This document shows positions 45,571 through 57,173 of a stretch of DNA of 64,000 nt, in pieces; position 1 is the stretch's first letter, and each line of letters starts with the position of its first letter. The notes under the pieces are model-generated. The model did no database searches, was not told where the DNA came from, and saw only the letters and a list, made by a program, of their open reading frames with translations. The stretch spans positions 18,128,465 through 18,192,464 of the forward strand of contig OY754468.1 of NCBI GenBank assembly GCA_963575645.1, given 5' to 3'. Origin of the DNA: Xanthostigma xanthostigma. Taxonomy: Eukaryota; Arthropoda; Insecta; Raphidioptera; Raphidiidae. The translations under genes were made by a program, and so were the position numbers.

Positions 45571-46337
45571 TCCGGTAGGTGAAACGACTCTAGTCAAAAA
45601 TAAAAAAATCTAGATTTAAATTTTCATTTTTTTTCTTTTAAGTTCAGTCGTGCTTGGTTAAACACTAATTTTTAATATAATTTTAGTTTTGAGAAAAGTA
45701 CGTCTGGGAAATTTAAAAAAAAACTTACTTTTCTCTAAGTCTAGAGTACAGTGTCCTTTACGTTGCAAATATGATAAAAAGTTATTAAAGTTGTTTAAAA
45801 TCAACATATTCTAGGTCCCTATACCAAATTTGAAAATCCTCGGCCAACTATGATTTTTCATTTTTATTTTCCCGAGATAGCTTTTTGGTACATAACAGAT
45901 TACATCAAAAATGCATTTCGAAAAGTTGCATGAAATCAAAATCTAGGTTCATATTCATAAATGTGAGACATCAAATGCACGAGAATTTTAAAATTTAGGA
46001 TAGGAACACAGATTTTGATTTCAAGCAACTTTTTTACATAAATTTTTGACGTATATGTTATCAAAAAGCTACTATCATGAGAAAAATCGTATTAGTTGGC
46101 CGATGATTTTTAAAGGTATAGACCTTAGATGTTGATTCTAATCAACTTTTTTTAATAACTTTTTGTCATATTTGCAATATTTAAAAGACACTTTACTCTA
46201 GAGAAAAATATATTTTTTTAATGTCCAAGTCTGCATATTTGATTTCTCAATACTGATGTTAAAAATTGGTCATTTACCAAGCAAGGCTGAACCCTAAAAA
46301 TGAAAGTTCGAAACTAGAATTTTTTACCTATCCGGGG
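45571..46337. mobile_element. Diverged foldback element (~770 bp)
   Basis: The left arm segment TTCAGTCGTGCTTGGTTAAA and the right arm segment TTTACCAAGCAAGGCTGAAC are imperfect inverses. The match extends on both sides, to the CCGGTAGGTGAAACGA and TTTTACCTATCCGG ends, and inward to about 45960. Arms have diverged noticeably, so this is older than the foldbacks at 31 and 50 kb. Confidence 0.55.
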
Positions 46338-46949
46338 ACACACTATACATATTTATATAATGAGATTTTAGAAGATAGGTACGTATTGACATGGTTGATT
46401 ATGTCAGAGGATGTAGAGGCCAATAAACCATATATTAAAAAAAAAGATAGGTAGGTACTGTTGAAAAAATGGCGAATATTGGTGAACCTGAAAAATGCAA
46501 AAAGATTATTGTAAATGTAAGCCTATACTATTGAAGAGTATGAAGCGATTTCTTTTCTTTTTTTTAATTTTTCTGAGATTTTGAATTTGTTATATTATAT
46601 TTGTTGTAAAATTTTGGTTTTTAATTACTTATTTATAAAAAAATGTTAAATAAAAAAAAATGGTTCCACACGCTTTAAATGTTAACTTACCTACTTTACA
46701 ATAATCTCTTTAAATTTTTCAGATCCATCAATATTTTAAGCAGTAATTATTATGTCGACCAATGAGGTGCCATTTCTTCTACACTTTACAGTACCTTCTA
46801 AAATCTTATTATATTAATTATTATTAATATAGGTACCTATAAATATGGCTAAAAATCACCAAGATCAAAATTGGTTTTATGACGAAAACTAGGTATTGCA
46901 ACATAAACATTTGTTTATATTGTCACTAAACGTACCTATGTATAAAAAA
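46338..46949. other. Intergenic, nothing recognised
   Basis: AT-rich sequence without a gene or definable repeat. Confidence 0.35.
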
Positions 46950-47300
46950 AAAACTTTTTAACAAAAAAATTAAACCGCCGAAAAACTGAAAAGCAAAAAA
47001 TATTAAATCTTTTTATTTAACTAAGTAGTTGAACGTACGTGACAGTCTAGTATATCTAAGTAATTTTGAGTCGGCGTCAAACAATCAATGAACAAATATC
47101 ACTAAAAGAAATAACCAAATCAAATTAGAGAACTCTCGTGAACTCTCAGAGATTTCCGGCGAAGGATTGTTGACGCCGACTCAAAATTACTTAGATATAC
47201 TAGACTGTCACGTACGTTCAACTACTTAGTTAAATAAAAAGATTTAATATTTTTTGCTTTTCAGTTTTTCGGCGGTTTAATTTTTTTGTTAAAAAGTTTT
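46950..47300. mobile_element. Foldback element with ~130-bp arms
   Basis: AACTTTTTAACAAAAAAATT on the left and its exact inverse on the right bound arms that include GTAGTTGAACGTACGTGACA and AGTCGGCGTCAA. A ~75-bp unique centre lies between. No ORF. Confidence 0.7.
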
Positions 47301-47369
47301 TATTTTATAATTTTTTGTGGCTATATAATTTATAATTGTAATACACAAAGCATGAAAATCTGTAAGTGA

Positions 47370-47790
47370 ACTATAAATCACCCCTATTTTCCCACCCTTA
47401 GGGTAGGAGTTTTTTTTCCAAATTTATATGAGACGAGCCTCGAGGTATACCCTATCCAATAAAAAAATAATTATCAAAATTGGACCACTCTGTAAAAAGT
47501 TATGTGTGGTCATACATTACAATCAGTGAGTGAACAATCAATCACCCCCTGTTTTCCTACCCTTAGGGTTGGAATTTTTTTACCAAATTTATATGGGACC
47601 AACTTCGGGGTATACCCTTTCAAATAAAAAAATAATTATCAAAATCGGACTACTCTGTAAAAAGTTATGCGTGGTCATACATAAATAAAAAAAAAAAAAA
47701 TAAATAAAAAAAAAAAAATAAAAAAAAAAAAATATACGCGTCGAATTGAGAACCTCCTCCGTTTTTGTTTTTCGTCGGTTAAAAATGTTT
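47370..47790 (+). repeat. Two ~165-bp direct units with a LINE-like 3' tail
   Basis: Each unit has CCCACCCTTAGGGTAGGAG-type text, ATTATCAAAATYGGACYACT and AAAAAGTTATGYGTGGTCAT. The array runs into (A)n-rich tracts and ends GTCGAATTGAGAACCTCCTC, then GTCGGTTAAAA. These phrases are common at 3' ends of insect non-LTR retroelements. No reverse-transcriptase frame remains. Confidence 0.5.
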
Positions 47791-48248
47791 GATTTTTTGC
47801 ACTTCCTATAAAATAGCTAACGGTTGTAAAATAACCCATTTCGCACTAGTTCGTAATTTAAAAAAAAAATAAAATAAAATGTAGTAGCATTTCCGTAGTA
47901 AAAGTATAAAAATCAAACGCATCTTACAATTGGCGGTAAACTTGCCTAAAATTTAACTGTCAGAGGTTTTTTAAAATTATGTGAAAATCTGTCACTTCAT
48001 AGGTGATATATATGCAAAAATACGACATGTCTCTCGTGTATGATGAAACTCAAACTAACAGTTTATGCTGGAAATTTCTCAAATTTATCAGAAATGTGTC
48101 TTTTTACTGTTGTGAAACGAAAGTATTATTATTATTATGACAAAAGATACGGTAATAAAATCTAGAAAGGTAGTAGTTTAAAACACCAATGTTAACACTC
48201 GAGTTTGATATCAGAATATAGAAACTAATGACGTCAGTAACGTTGTTA
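47791..48248. other. Intergenic, nothing recognised
   Basis: AT-rich sequence without a gene or definable repeat. Confidence 0.35.
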
Positions 48249-48493
48249 TCATTCAAAACTGAAATTTTTGATGAACTCGTTTATAACCAAACCGCTGATG
48301 TACGTGGGAACGTTAACCAACTTATTGACCCTGTGGACATCGAACACAGCATAACGGTTCCGTGCTTCGATTTGATTGACAAATCTTTCGTAGTAGTTAG
48401 TTAATCCACTTTCTTAGGAGTGGCTTGGGGACGGTGCAATTGGTCAAAAATTTCTGCTGCTGGTATTTTCTGGTCATTTGGCTCCAACAGAAC
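48249..48493 (-). pseudogene. Possible Ty3/gypsy reverse-transcriptase relic
   Basis: On the minus strand 48493-48401 reads LLEPNDQKIPAAEIF...RPQATPKKV. In a shifted frame to 48249 comes GLTNYYERFVNQIEARN. The order EPNxQKI, RPxTPKKV and GLTNYYxRFV mirrors the end of the gypsy reverse transcriptase, where a VxSFLGL segment normally joins the last two; here it is deleted with a frameshift. The residues beyond do not fit gypsy clearly. An acceptor-like TTCGTTTTTAG just precedes 48493, so a host exon is an alternative. Confidence 0.35.
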
Positions 48494-48498
48494 CTAAA

Positions 48499-48945
48499 AA
48501 CGAAGCAGCAGATTTTTTTTTAAATTTTAACCCTTTTTTACCCTCTTTCAAATTTTGTATCCCCCCTATCTTCAAATGGGTCCCGATTCCGCCTATATAT
48601 CATAGAAGAAAAAATGCTCTATATTACTTAAATAGCTTATCTACCAAGCGGCAGAAGGTTATGATGTTATGCTTTTTTACGCGTCAGCTCCTAGAGGGCG
48701 CTACTTTGCACGAAGTACCTTTTAGTATAATATATTATATACAGCATTTTAATCATTTCGTAATACTTACAAAAGTACATACGATAATTATTAATTGATT
48801 AATCTATTGCGCTACCAAAAAATTGCCTTCCCATATATTTTTTAATTAATTATGTAACTTGAGAGTTTTAATAAATAACGCTTGTTGCTTGCTTATTGCG
48901 CCGCTTAAAATAATAACGGTACGTCCTGAATATCAACGCTATATA
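48499..48945. other. Intergenic, nothing recognised
   Basis: A 106-codon ORF starting at 48478 is low-complexity and AT-driven after its first codons. No gene is assigned. Confidence 0.3.
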
Positions 48946-49768
48946 CAGGTAGGCATTTATCTTGAGACGAAATAATATCTTTGTTGGACTCGATTGTTTC
49001 GAAAAAAGTTTCAGACGAAAATTGTAGGGCACCGAAGAGGCCATCGAAAGGTCCATATTACGACTTCCGATTTAGACCGAAAGTGGTGTTTTTAGACCAA
49101 AAGTCAATTTTTTTAATGGAAACATCCATTTTTTACCACGGATTTCGTTTTAAAAAAGAAAAAAAAACTTTTTGATCTTTTTTTTTTTTTATTTAATGTA
49201 AAATTTGTCCATAAAATGGCCATAAAGATGCAAAAAAAAACAAGAATCTTGAGTACCTTGTTAGGATAATTTTTTTTAAAATGTTTCATACAAAAAGCTA
49301 TCTTGACATGACCTTGAAAATGACCTTAACCTTGATTTCAAGGTCGTTTAAAGATGAAATTAAAAATTTTAAATGGGACATTCTTTTTTGACCTCGGAAA
49401 ATACAAGGGCGGGAAGTTTTACATTAATATATGAGCTTAACCTCATAACACCAAGATCAGATATGAAGGTCATTTTAAGGCCGAAAACTGTATAATTTTT
49501 AACAAGGTACCTACTCTCAAGATTATTGTTTTTTTTTTTGGTTTTTATGCCCAATTTATGGACAAAATATGGATTAAATCGAAAAAATAATAAGAACAAA
49601 AAGTTTTTCTTTTCATTTTTTAATCGAATCTCCATAGTAAAAAATGGATGTTTTCATTAAAAAAATCGACCTATGGTCTACATTTTTGTCTGAAACTTTT
49701 TTCAAAATAAGCGAGTCCAACCGAGATATTATTTTGTCTCAAGATAAATGCCCCACTCAGTATATATG
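48946..49768. mobile_element. Diverged foldback element (~820 bp)
   Basis: GGCATTTATCTTGAGACGAA on the left and TTGTCTCAAGATAAATGCC on the right are inverse. The match continues through TTGGACTCG and the TTTTTTAATG-AAACATCCAT segments. Arms have many differences. Ends of the CAGG/ACTGAGTGGGG type sit next to TA. No coding sequence. Confidence 0.6.
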
Positions 49769-50052
49769 TAATATGTATATATTATGTAGGTATGTATTAG
49801 TGTTAAAAAATTGAACCATCACGTGGACCCATTTTTTGTGGACGCAAAAATCATGAAAAAGCCTATATTATCATACGGACTCCTTCTGTCTACATTTCGT
49901 AAGTGAACACATGTGCCTTATTCGTTAGGAAAGAGTGCTCTCGATTCCAATTCCTTTCTTTCTGAGATAATCTAAGGGTAAGGCCACATGAAGAGCGTTC
50001 AACGCGCGTTAGCCTAACGCGCGTTTACAATTTCTATACAACTGTTTATATA

Positions 50053-50203
50053 TGTTACCGGCCAACCACGATTTCAGGACAAACTAGTTTGGCCTAGGCC
50101 AAACTAGTTCTACAAACCAGTTTGGCCTAGGCTGAACTAGTTTGTCCTAGTATGAATAGTAGGCCAAACTAGTTTGTCCTGAAATCGGGTTTGGCCGGTA
50201 ACA
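50053..50203. mobile_element. Element B, 151-bp palindromic MITE inside A
   Basis: The ends TGTTACCGGCCAA and TTGGCCGGTAACA are inverse, with TA on both outer sides. The interior repeats GGCCAAACTAGTTTG-type palindromes several times. Confidence 0.65.
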
Positions 50204-50222
50204 TATTCAACTGTTTATATTA

Positions 50223-51805
50223 GTCAGAGTGCCCGTCGGCAAACATTTTATTGATACATACTCTCCCCAAACTTTGTATATGGCTTCATTAGGCCTAGTC
50301 TGACACCTATTTCCTCTATGACTTTTCTTGATTTTGGGGCGTTTTCCCTATAAAGTTTCCTAAACATGTCGTTTTGACGACATGTAAAAATTTATACATA
50401 CTGTTTGGTTTTTTAATTGGATAGCTTAAAAACTTCAATCAAAACACTAAAATAATGTTCTCTGACAAATAACATGAGCCATTTAAAACGTCTGACACCT
50501 CGAATATGTCGAAAAAACGACTATAAGAAAATTTATGAATAACCAGCTGATTTTCTCAGTATCTTATATTTGAACACTACAAAATAAAATTTTCATATTG
50601 TCTGACGGGGATAGTTTTCCTATTTTCCAGTCTGACGCGTCAAAGTTGTCGATTTCATGACTATAAAAAAATTTATGAATAACCAGCTGATTTTCTCAGT
50701 ATCTTATATTTGAACACTGCAAAATCAAATTTTCATATTGTCTGACGGGGATAGTTTTCCTATTTTCCAGTCTGACGCGTCAAAGTTGTCGATTTCATGA
50801 CTATAAAAAAATTTATGAATAACCAGCTGATTTTCTCAGTATCTTATATTTGAACACTGCAAAATCAAATTTTCATATTTTCTGACGGGGATAGTTTTCC
50901 TATTTTCCAGTCTGACGCGTCAAAGTTGTCGATTTCATGACTTTAAAAAAAATATCAATAACCAACTGACTTTCTCAGTGTCTTATATTTGAACACTGCA
51001 AAATCAAATTTTCATATTGTCTGACGGGGATAGTTTTCCTATTTTCCAGTCTGACGCGTCAAAGTTGTCGATTTCATGACTCTAAAAAAAATATCAATAA
51101 CCAGCTGATTTTCTCAGTATGTTATATTTGAACACTGCAAAATCAAATTTCCATATTCAATTTGATTTTGCAGTGTTCAAATATAAGATACTGAGAAAAT
51201 CAGCTGGTTATTGATATTTTTTTTTTAGTCGTGAAATCGACAACTTTGACGCGTCAGACTGGAAAATAGGAAAACTATCCCCGTCAAACAAAATGAAAAT
51301 TCGATTTTGCAGTGTTCAAATATAAGATACTGAGAAAATCAGCTGGTTATTCATAAATTTTTTTATAGTCATGAAATCGACAACTTTGACTCGTCAGACT
51401 GCAAAATGGGAAAACTATCCCCGTCAGACAATATGAAAATTTGATTTTGCAGTGTTCAAATATAAGATACTGAGAAAATCAGCTGGTAATTCATACATTT
51501 TCTTATAGTCGTTTTTTCGACATATTCGAGGTGTCAGGCATTTTAAATGGCTCATGTTATTTGTCAGAGAACATTATTTTAGCGTTTTGGTTGAAGTTTT
51601 TAAGCTATCCAATTAAAAAACCAAACAGTATGTATAAATTTTTACATGTCGTCAAAACGACATGTTCAGGAAACTTTATAGGGAAAACGCCTCAAAATCA
51701 AGAAAAGTCATAGAGGAAATAGGTGTCATCTAGGCCTAATGAAGCCATATACAAAGTTTGGGGAGAGTATGTATCAATAAAATTTTTGCCGACGGGCACT
51801 CTGAC
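50223..51805. mobile_element. Element C, 1583-bp foldback inside A with 140-bp tandem units
   Basis: TA at 50221-50222 and 51806-51807 flank inverse ends GTCAGAGTGCCCGTCGGCAA. Within the left arm a 140-bp unit (marker TCTGACGGGGATAGTTTTCC at 50601, 50741, 50881 and 51020) is repeated. The right arm holds inverse units in smaller number, so the arms are unequal. The turn-around lies near 51153. No coding sequence. Confidence 0.75.
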
Positions 51806-51924
51806 TATATGATAACGCGCGTTCAACGCGCCACCAACGCGCGTTATCATATAAACAGTATAGAAATTGTAAACGCGCGTTAGGCTAACGCGCGTTGAAC
51901 GCTCTTCATGTGGCCTTACGCTTA

Positions 51925-53265
51925 ATTACAAAGTTGCTAGTAACGTCACTTATCTGTTAAAAATGTTAGCTAATTGATACAATTTTCTCAACTACCTAAT
52001 TTTTGTAACAGTTGTAGACGCTGATGACCTCAGACGTTGAGAATCTATAATCTGCAAGGTATGTATCTATCCACAGGACGTAATAGTGAACGTCTCTTTT
52101 AATCAACAATCATATAAAATGTATAGTTTAATAAAAGATCTCCACATCGCTTTTCGATTTTGTGTCACTCCATTTATCTTCACTACACAAGTACTTTTTT
52201 TGTAAATATGACAGTAAAACAAATCTCCAATCAATTCCCCAGTAAGCTTGATTAAAAGTCTAAAAAACATGGAGATTTATAGATATCTATACAAATCGTA
52301 ATTACAAAAATCCGCTGTAAATACAGGAATGAGTACAAAAAAAAATCGTATTACTCATAATATAATGCCGAAATATTTTTTCAATAAACACACACAAAAA
52401 AACGTAAAAAAAGAAATCAAACCCATAAAAAATATTCATTATACATTTGCTGCATAACAGCCATTTGTATTCATTCAATCTGACGTATGTCGTAGAGATT
52501 TACTGCGTTTGTCAATGGAGCCCGTCAATTCTACAGGGAAACGCGCGGTAAAAACTCGGGGAAAAATGAATTCAGGGAAACTAAAGTAGCATGACTAATC
52601 TACCTTTTATGTAATGTTCAATAAAGTTTGTTTTCTATGGCGTACACACACAGAGATAAAAATCACATAATACCTATATCTATATACGTGATAAAGGATA
52701 ACTATAGATAAAGCGCAGTTCACATAGCTATAGAGAAAAATGAAACTTCTAAACATAAAAAAGTCAGCACAGAAGTAATCCACAAATCCTACACATTAGT
52801 TATATACACGTTTGCAAAACGAAATAAAAATTATATTTAAAAACACAAAAGTTTTAAATACGCCTGTAATAGATCAGGCAAAATAGGTTTTAGCTATCAA
52901 TTAATTCGTGGAGAGCAGTTTTTAACTTGTTTTCTAGCTGGACTGTCGCAAAAACATCGAAATTTCCGAAATATTTTGTTTTTTTTTTGCGAATGACTTA
53001 CAGACGCATTTTTTTAAATTTTTATATAAATTAAAATACATTTTCACTCGAACGATGTCTCATTTTCTAAATTATATAAAGAGTTGTAGAGAAAGAGTTA
53101 ACGTAGCAAATAGTTACTAAAGTCGGTTACTATACGGAAGGAATTATTCGAAATATTATGTTATTTTTGATAAAAATGGAATTAAATTGACGTTTTTTAA
53201 CTTCTGTAGTATCCACACAGTGTGTTCACCGATAGTGGTAACAGTGAATAATTCTTGTATTCTAC
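51925..53265. other. Intergenic, nothing recognised
   Basis: About 1.3 kb of AT-rich DNA. Only short ORFs, no inverted or tandem structure that I could define. Confidence 0.4.
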
Positions 53266-53267
53266 TA

Positions 53268-53784
53268 GATACAAAAAAATTTGAATAGTTTTTTATTCCA
53301 CTCGAAATTTTCTGTCGAAAATATTTCTTTATACTTCAAACTCAACCGGAAGTGTATATGGATTTTTTTTCAAATGGCAGCATATGTATATGTATATACT
53401 TCTCTAAATTTCTATTTTTTTTCTCAATAAATCCATATAAAATTTGCATAAGGTTACATAAGAAAATATTCAAAAAATACGTTATTGATTTTTAATTAAA
53501 CAAACAGTATCTAATAATTGTTATTAATATTTACTCATGTGTGTAGTGCTATGAAAATTAACAAATTGATAACGTTTTTCTCGAATATTTTCTTATGTAA
53601 CCTTATGACAATTTTATATGAAATTATGGAGAAGAAAACAGACATTTAAAAAAAATATGTATCCATTCGAAAAAAAATGCATGTATGCTACCGATTGAGT
53701 TTGAAGTACAAAAAAATACACACAGCAGTTTTCGGTGGTAAATGTCGAGTTGAATAAAAACTATTCAAACCTTTTTTTTGTATC
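53268..53784. mobile_element. Diverged foldback element (517 bp)
   Basis: TA at 53266-53267 and 53785-53786 flank inverse ends GATACAAAAAAA / GATACAAAAAAAAGG. Arms include TTGAATAGTTTTTTATTC and CATAAGGTTACATAAGAAAA with their inverses. The arms differ by many substitutions and indels. Confidence 0.6.
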
Positions 53785-53786
53785 TA

Positions 53787-54578
53787 AACAGAGAGACGTC
53801 GACGTGTTTTATAATAGAAGTGAAAATTATAATATTAAGCGGCGCATATCTCTAGCCGTATTTGTTCAAACATTACTTTTAAAACCGAAAAAAAATGTTA
53901 AAAAATATTTTTTGTTGATAATTTAATTAAAGTACTTCTTTTTTTGTAATAAATATGTTTGTTGTAAAGTTGTAAGATGCAGAGATATTTCAAGAAATAT
54001 GACTTTTTGCAGAACGCATTGTCAGAAAATTTAATCTGACTATGGCTATAGATTGTTTAAACCACATTTTTTACGCATTTTGATAAAAATATTAACTTGA
54101 AAATGATTTTCTATGTTTTTTTGTGAATGCAAGCTAATGTTCTACATAAAAAGAGTTTATCGATGACATTAAATTGTTCCTGTAGGTATTATAAAACTGA
54201 TATTTTTGATCACAATCTAAGGTCATTGCCAAATAATATTTTTTGACAATGTGCTCTGCAACACTCATTAATGGACGCTATAATAATATTATCTAAACAT
54301 AGGGATAATGCTATTGGAAATGCTTAAAAAAGGCCACGCAAAAATACAGCTTGCACACATTTTTTACGATAATTAGAGGGCATTTTTGACTTTGAAATAA
54401 CTAATGAAGTTATTAATTCTAGTTACGTAATGCCTATGTACACTGAAAAAAATAGGTAAATTTGAATGGCACCTACTATTAATTACTATTTTCATTACAA
54501 CTCTACAAGTAGGTTAAGGAACGATACTAATTTAGTTTAAAATTCATTCTTTAAAAATTCACAATATATATTCGTTTT
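53787..54578. other. Intergenic, nothing recognised
   Basis: AT-rich sequence without a gene or definable repeat. Confidence 0.35.
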
Positions 54579-55105
54579 GAGGTTCCCCGAGCTCAAAAAA
54601 CATATTTTTGGAAAGAATCTGTCTGTTAGTCTGTGAACACGATACAAGTCAAACGGATGAGCAGATTGAAACCAAATTTTGGGAGAATCTTTGATACGCC
54701 AATATGAAGAACCTTATTGTGTTTGGGAAAAATCGGCGCATGCATATGTTTTTTTTTATATAATAATGATATACTTTTCATAACGGTTTACTATTTTTTT
54801 AAATTATTTTTATAAGAAAGTTTTGTGAACAAAGTTTTTCATAGTATATTTTAAAAATAAAAAAAGATCATCTGTCTTTTGTTCGTAATATCTGTCAAAA
54901 AGAAATTAGTTAGGTAACTGACAAGTATGTTTTGATAAGTTTTTTTAGATATGAAACCATAATATGTTACCGATAAAAAATATTATTTGTATTACTAGTC
55001 GTTACCTGCGTCGCCACACGCGTTAACAGAAATTTTATTTTATTTATTATAATATGTCAAATTGCAATATTTTTGAAGTTGGAATGGTCCAACTGACTGG
55101 ATTTT
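54579..55105 (-). repeat. Family E, diverged inverted copy
   Basis: Read on the minus strand it follows the order of the intact E copies, from the GTTGGACCATTCCAACTTC start (near 55097-55079) through a CGCGTGTGGCGACGC hairpin with CTAG (about 55000-54997) to the GAGGTTCCCC end. Many substitutions show it is an old copy. The final GGAATGGT hairpin is missing. Confidence 0.55.
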
Positions 55106-55114
55106 TTTTATATA

Positions 55115-56120
55115 CCGGTGTTTCAAAATTCCTTGAACGGCTTAGTATTTCTTATAGGGTAAGCTGGACTAAAAATGTTAAAATGTTTTTTTAATACATT
55201 TTTCCTGTCTATTGAATGGCAAAACTAGATTTTGGGCCCGAGGATCCTAAAAGAGTCCCGTAGGGTCCAACTTTGAAATTTTAAATTGGAATAATAATTT
55301 TGTATTTCATATTCGGATTCTGTGGAAATTTTACATACGAATACGTCTCAGTATTTTTTTAAACCACGGGTTCTCTGTAGAGCCACTAAGAAAGACCTAA
55401 ATGTAAACCCTGTACAAAAAATACCTAAATTTGAAACGACTGACTTATTTTTACCTAAAATATTCGTTTTGAGGATAAACACTAATCGATACTTCATAGA
55501 TCTCTAAAGCTCGATTTTGAACCTGAAGGCCCCTTTGTAGGGCGCCAAAAAAATTCTAAAACTGTTCAGAGTTTAATAAATTCTAATTTGAAATCAGGTA
55601 ACTATATTATCTTAAATACTTACCTTTTTTCGAAATTTTATAAATTAGTAGGTACTTCATCCTCTAGGACCAATTTAGAACTTTGTAAAATTTCATTCCG
55701 AAAAAAGTATTTAAAAGTACCCGAATTCAAATTAAGATTTATTCAACTCTGAACCGTTTTAGAGCTTTTTAGTGGCCCTAAAAAGGGGCCTTAATCGAGA
55801 TTTAGATATTGTAGATATTGTTTGTACAAGGCCTATTTTTAGGTTTTTCTTAGGGACTCTACATAGAACCCGAGGATTAAATAAATACTACGACTAATTC
55901 GTATGTAAAATTTTCCACAGAATCCGAATATGAAATAAAAAAATATTATTCCCATTTAAAACTTTTTAGGTCATACGAGACTCTCTTAGGGCCCTCGGGC
56001 CCAAAATCTAATTTTGCCATTCGATAGACAGAAAAAAATTAATAAAAAACATTTTGACATGTTTAGTCCGGCTTACCCGATAAGAATATTAAGCCATTCC
56101 GGGACTTTTGAAACACTCTG
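55115..56120. mobile_element. Diverged foldback element (1006 bp)
   Basis: TA at 55113-55114 and 56121-56122 flank inverse ends of CAGAGTGTTTCAAAAG type. Matching inverse segments include GGGCCCGAGGATCCTAAAAG against CTTAGGGCCCTCGGGCCC, and ATTCGGATTCTGTGGAAA against TTCCACAGAATCCGAAT. The centre is near 55640. No coding sequence. Confidence 0.65.
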
Positions 56121-56122
56121 TA

Positions 56123-56615
56123 TATTATGATTTTCTGGGCATTATCCATGCATATGACTAAACTGTAAAGAAAAATTTGCCTGCAATTTTCGAATTTTCT
56201 CAATGGATAATCTTTGTAATTATTGACAGTCAAGTAATTTCGAAAATAATTCTATCGTCTTTTAACTATGACAAAAATATCAAAACAATTATATAGGGTG
56301 ACCGGTAATTGCCCGTATTCCTCTCGGGAAAAGAAACTATGACTAATTTGGAAAGATTTAACGTCTATACCTGGAGGTCGGAAATGCGTCATTTTTTATA
56401 AAAATGACACTTCTGTGAAGAATTTTTATTTTATTTTTTTAAATTTCGTGGTTTTTAGCTTTAGGAAGCTTGACCAATTAGTAAGCTAAGTTAATTTTAA
56501 ATCTTATCCAATTTTTTGCAGTGTATGTGAGAAGTTATCCAAACTGACAAATTATGTAAAAAAGATCAAAATTACAAAACGATTAATTTGAAATATGCCG
56601 TCGCTGAAATAAAAT
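56123..56615. other. Upstream region of the three-exon gene
   Basis: A phrase ATATAGGGTGACCGGTAATT near 56292 looks like another repeat end. No TATA box is evident close to the presumed start site. Confidence 0.3.
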
Positions 56616-56625
56616 TCAGTCAGTC
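56616..56625 (+). promoter_or_regulatory. Candidate initiator pair (TCAGTCAGTC)
   Basis: Two overlapping TCAGTC sequences match the arthropod initiator consensus. They lie about 60 bases upstream of the ATG at 56684, a reasonable 5' UTR. No TATA box lies at the right distance. The match is short, so transcription start here is an inference. Confidence 0.35.
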
Positions 56626-56683
56626 AGATTTTAATAACGTTCGTAACACATTTTAACTACACGCCACTTTAATTTTAAAGAAG

Positions 56684-57173
56684 ATGACAAAACGAGGCAA
56701 CAAAAAAGGTTATCACAACCGTCAAGAATCTTACAATGGGCATAAAAATAATCAAGCATGGAAGACACGAGATTTATACCAAATTCCCGAACAAGAGGAA
56801 CAAGCTTCCCAAAATTTCACTCAATATCAAGATTTGCAATATGACAACTATCAGTATAGGCTTCGGAAGACATCTCGTCGGGGAAAAACTGGTCGGAAAC
56901 ATCGTCATCGAATGGTAGGTTTCCTAGGCACGGTATCAAACAAACCGGGACCAGAGAAGATTCCAAATACTACAGTCGATTCCGTATCTAATAAGAAATG
57001 TGATGAGATAAATGATAATAATAATGAACTAATTAAAAAAAATAAGGAACAATTCTACAATGCAATGATAAATTACATGTTTGACAAAACTAATAAATTT
57101 GCGGAAGAACCAAGAACTCAACTAAAGCGTACGAATTCAACAAACAATGTGGATGAAAATTCAGTTAGGAAAC
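56684..57173 (+). CDS. Unrecognised three-exon gene, exon 1 (residues 1-163 and first base of 164)
   Basis: The ATG follows AAAGAAG, with A at -3. The exon encodes a hydrophilic region rich in Q, N, Y and K, then a basic patch at residues 59-76 (RLRKTSRRGKTGRKHRHR) that could bind nucleic acid or act as a nuclear localisation signal. The frame stays open to 57340, but a consensus donor (GTAAGT) begins at 57174. Splicing there leaves one base, C, which joins AA at the start of exon 2 as CAA. The extra 55 codons beyond the donor are lysine- and AT-rich and look like intron read-through. No signal peptide or membrane segment. I do not recognise the family. Confidence 0.6.

Larger units (their letters stand above)
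49975..51922. mobile_element. Outer foldback element A (1948 bp) hosting two other elements
   Basis: TA at 49973-49974 and 51923-51924 flank inverse ends AGGGTAAGGCCACATGAAG / AGCGTAAGGCCACATGAAG. Short arms follow, made of AACGCGCGTT repeats and TTTACAATTTCTATAC. Its own centre is only a few hundred bases. Most of its length is two insertions: a 151-bp element at 50053-50203 and a 1583-bp element at 50223-51805. Confidence 0.7.

Noticed and set aside
55322-55507. 61-codon ORF as a gene
   Set aside because: It lies within one arm of a foldback element and has no conserved motif.
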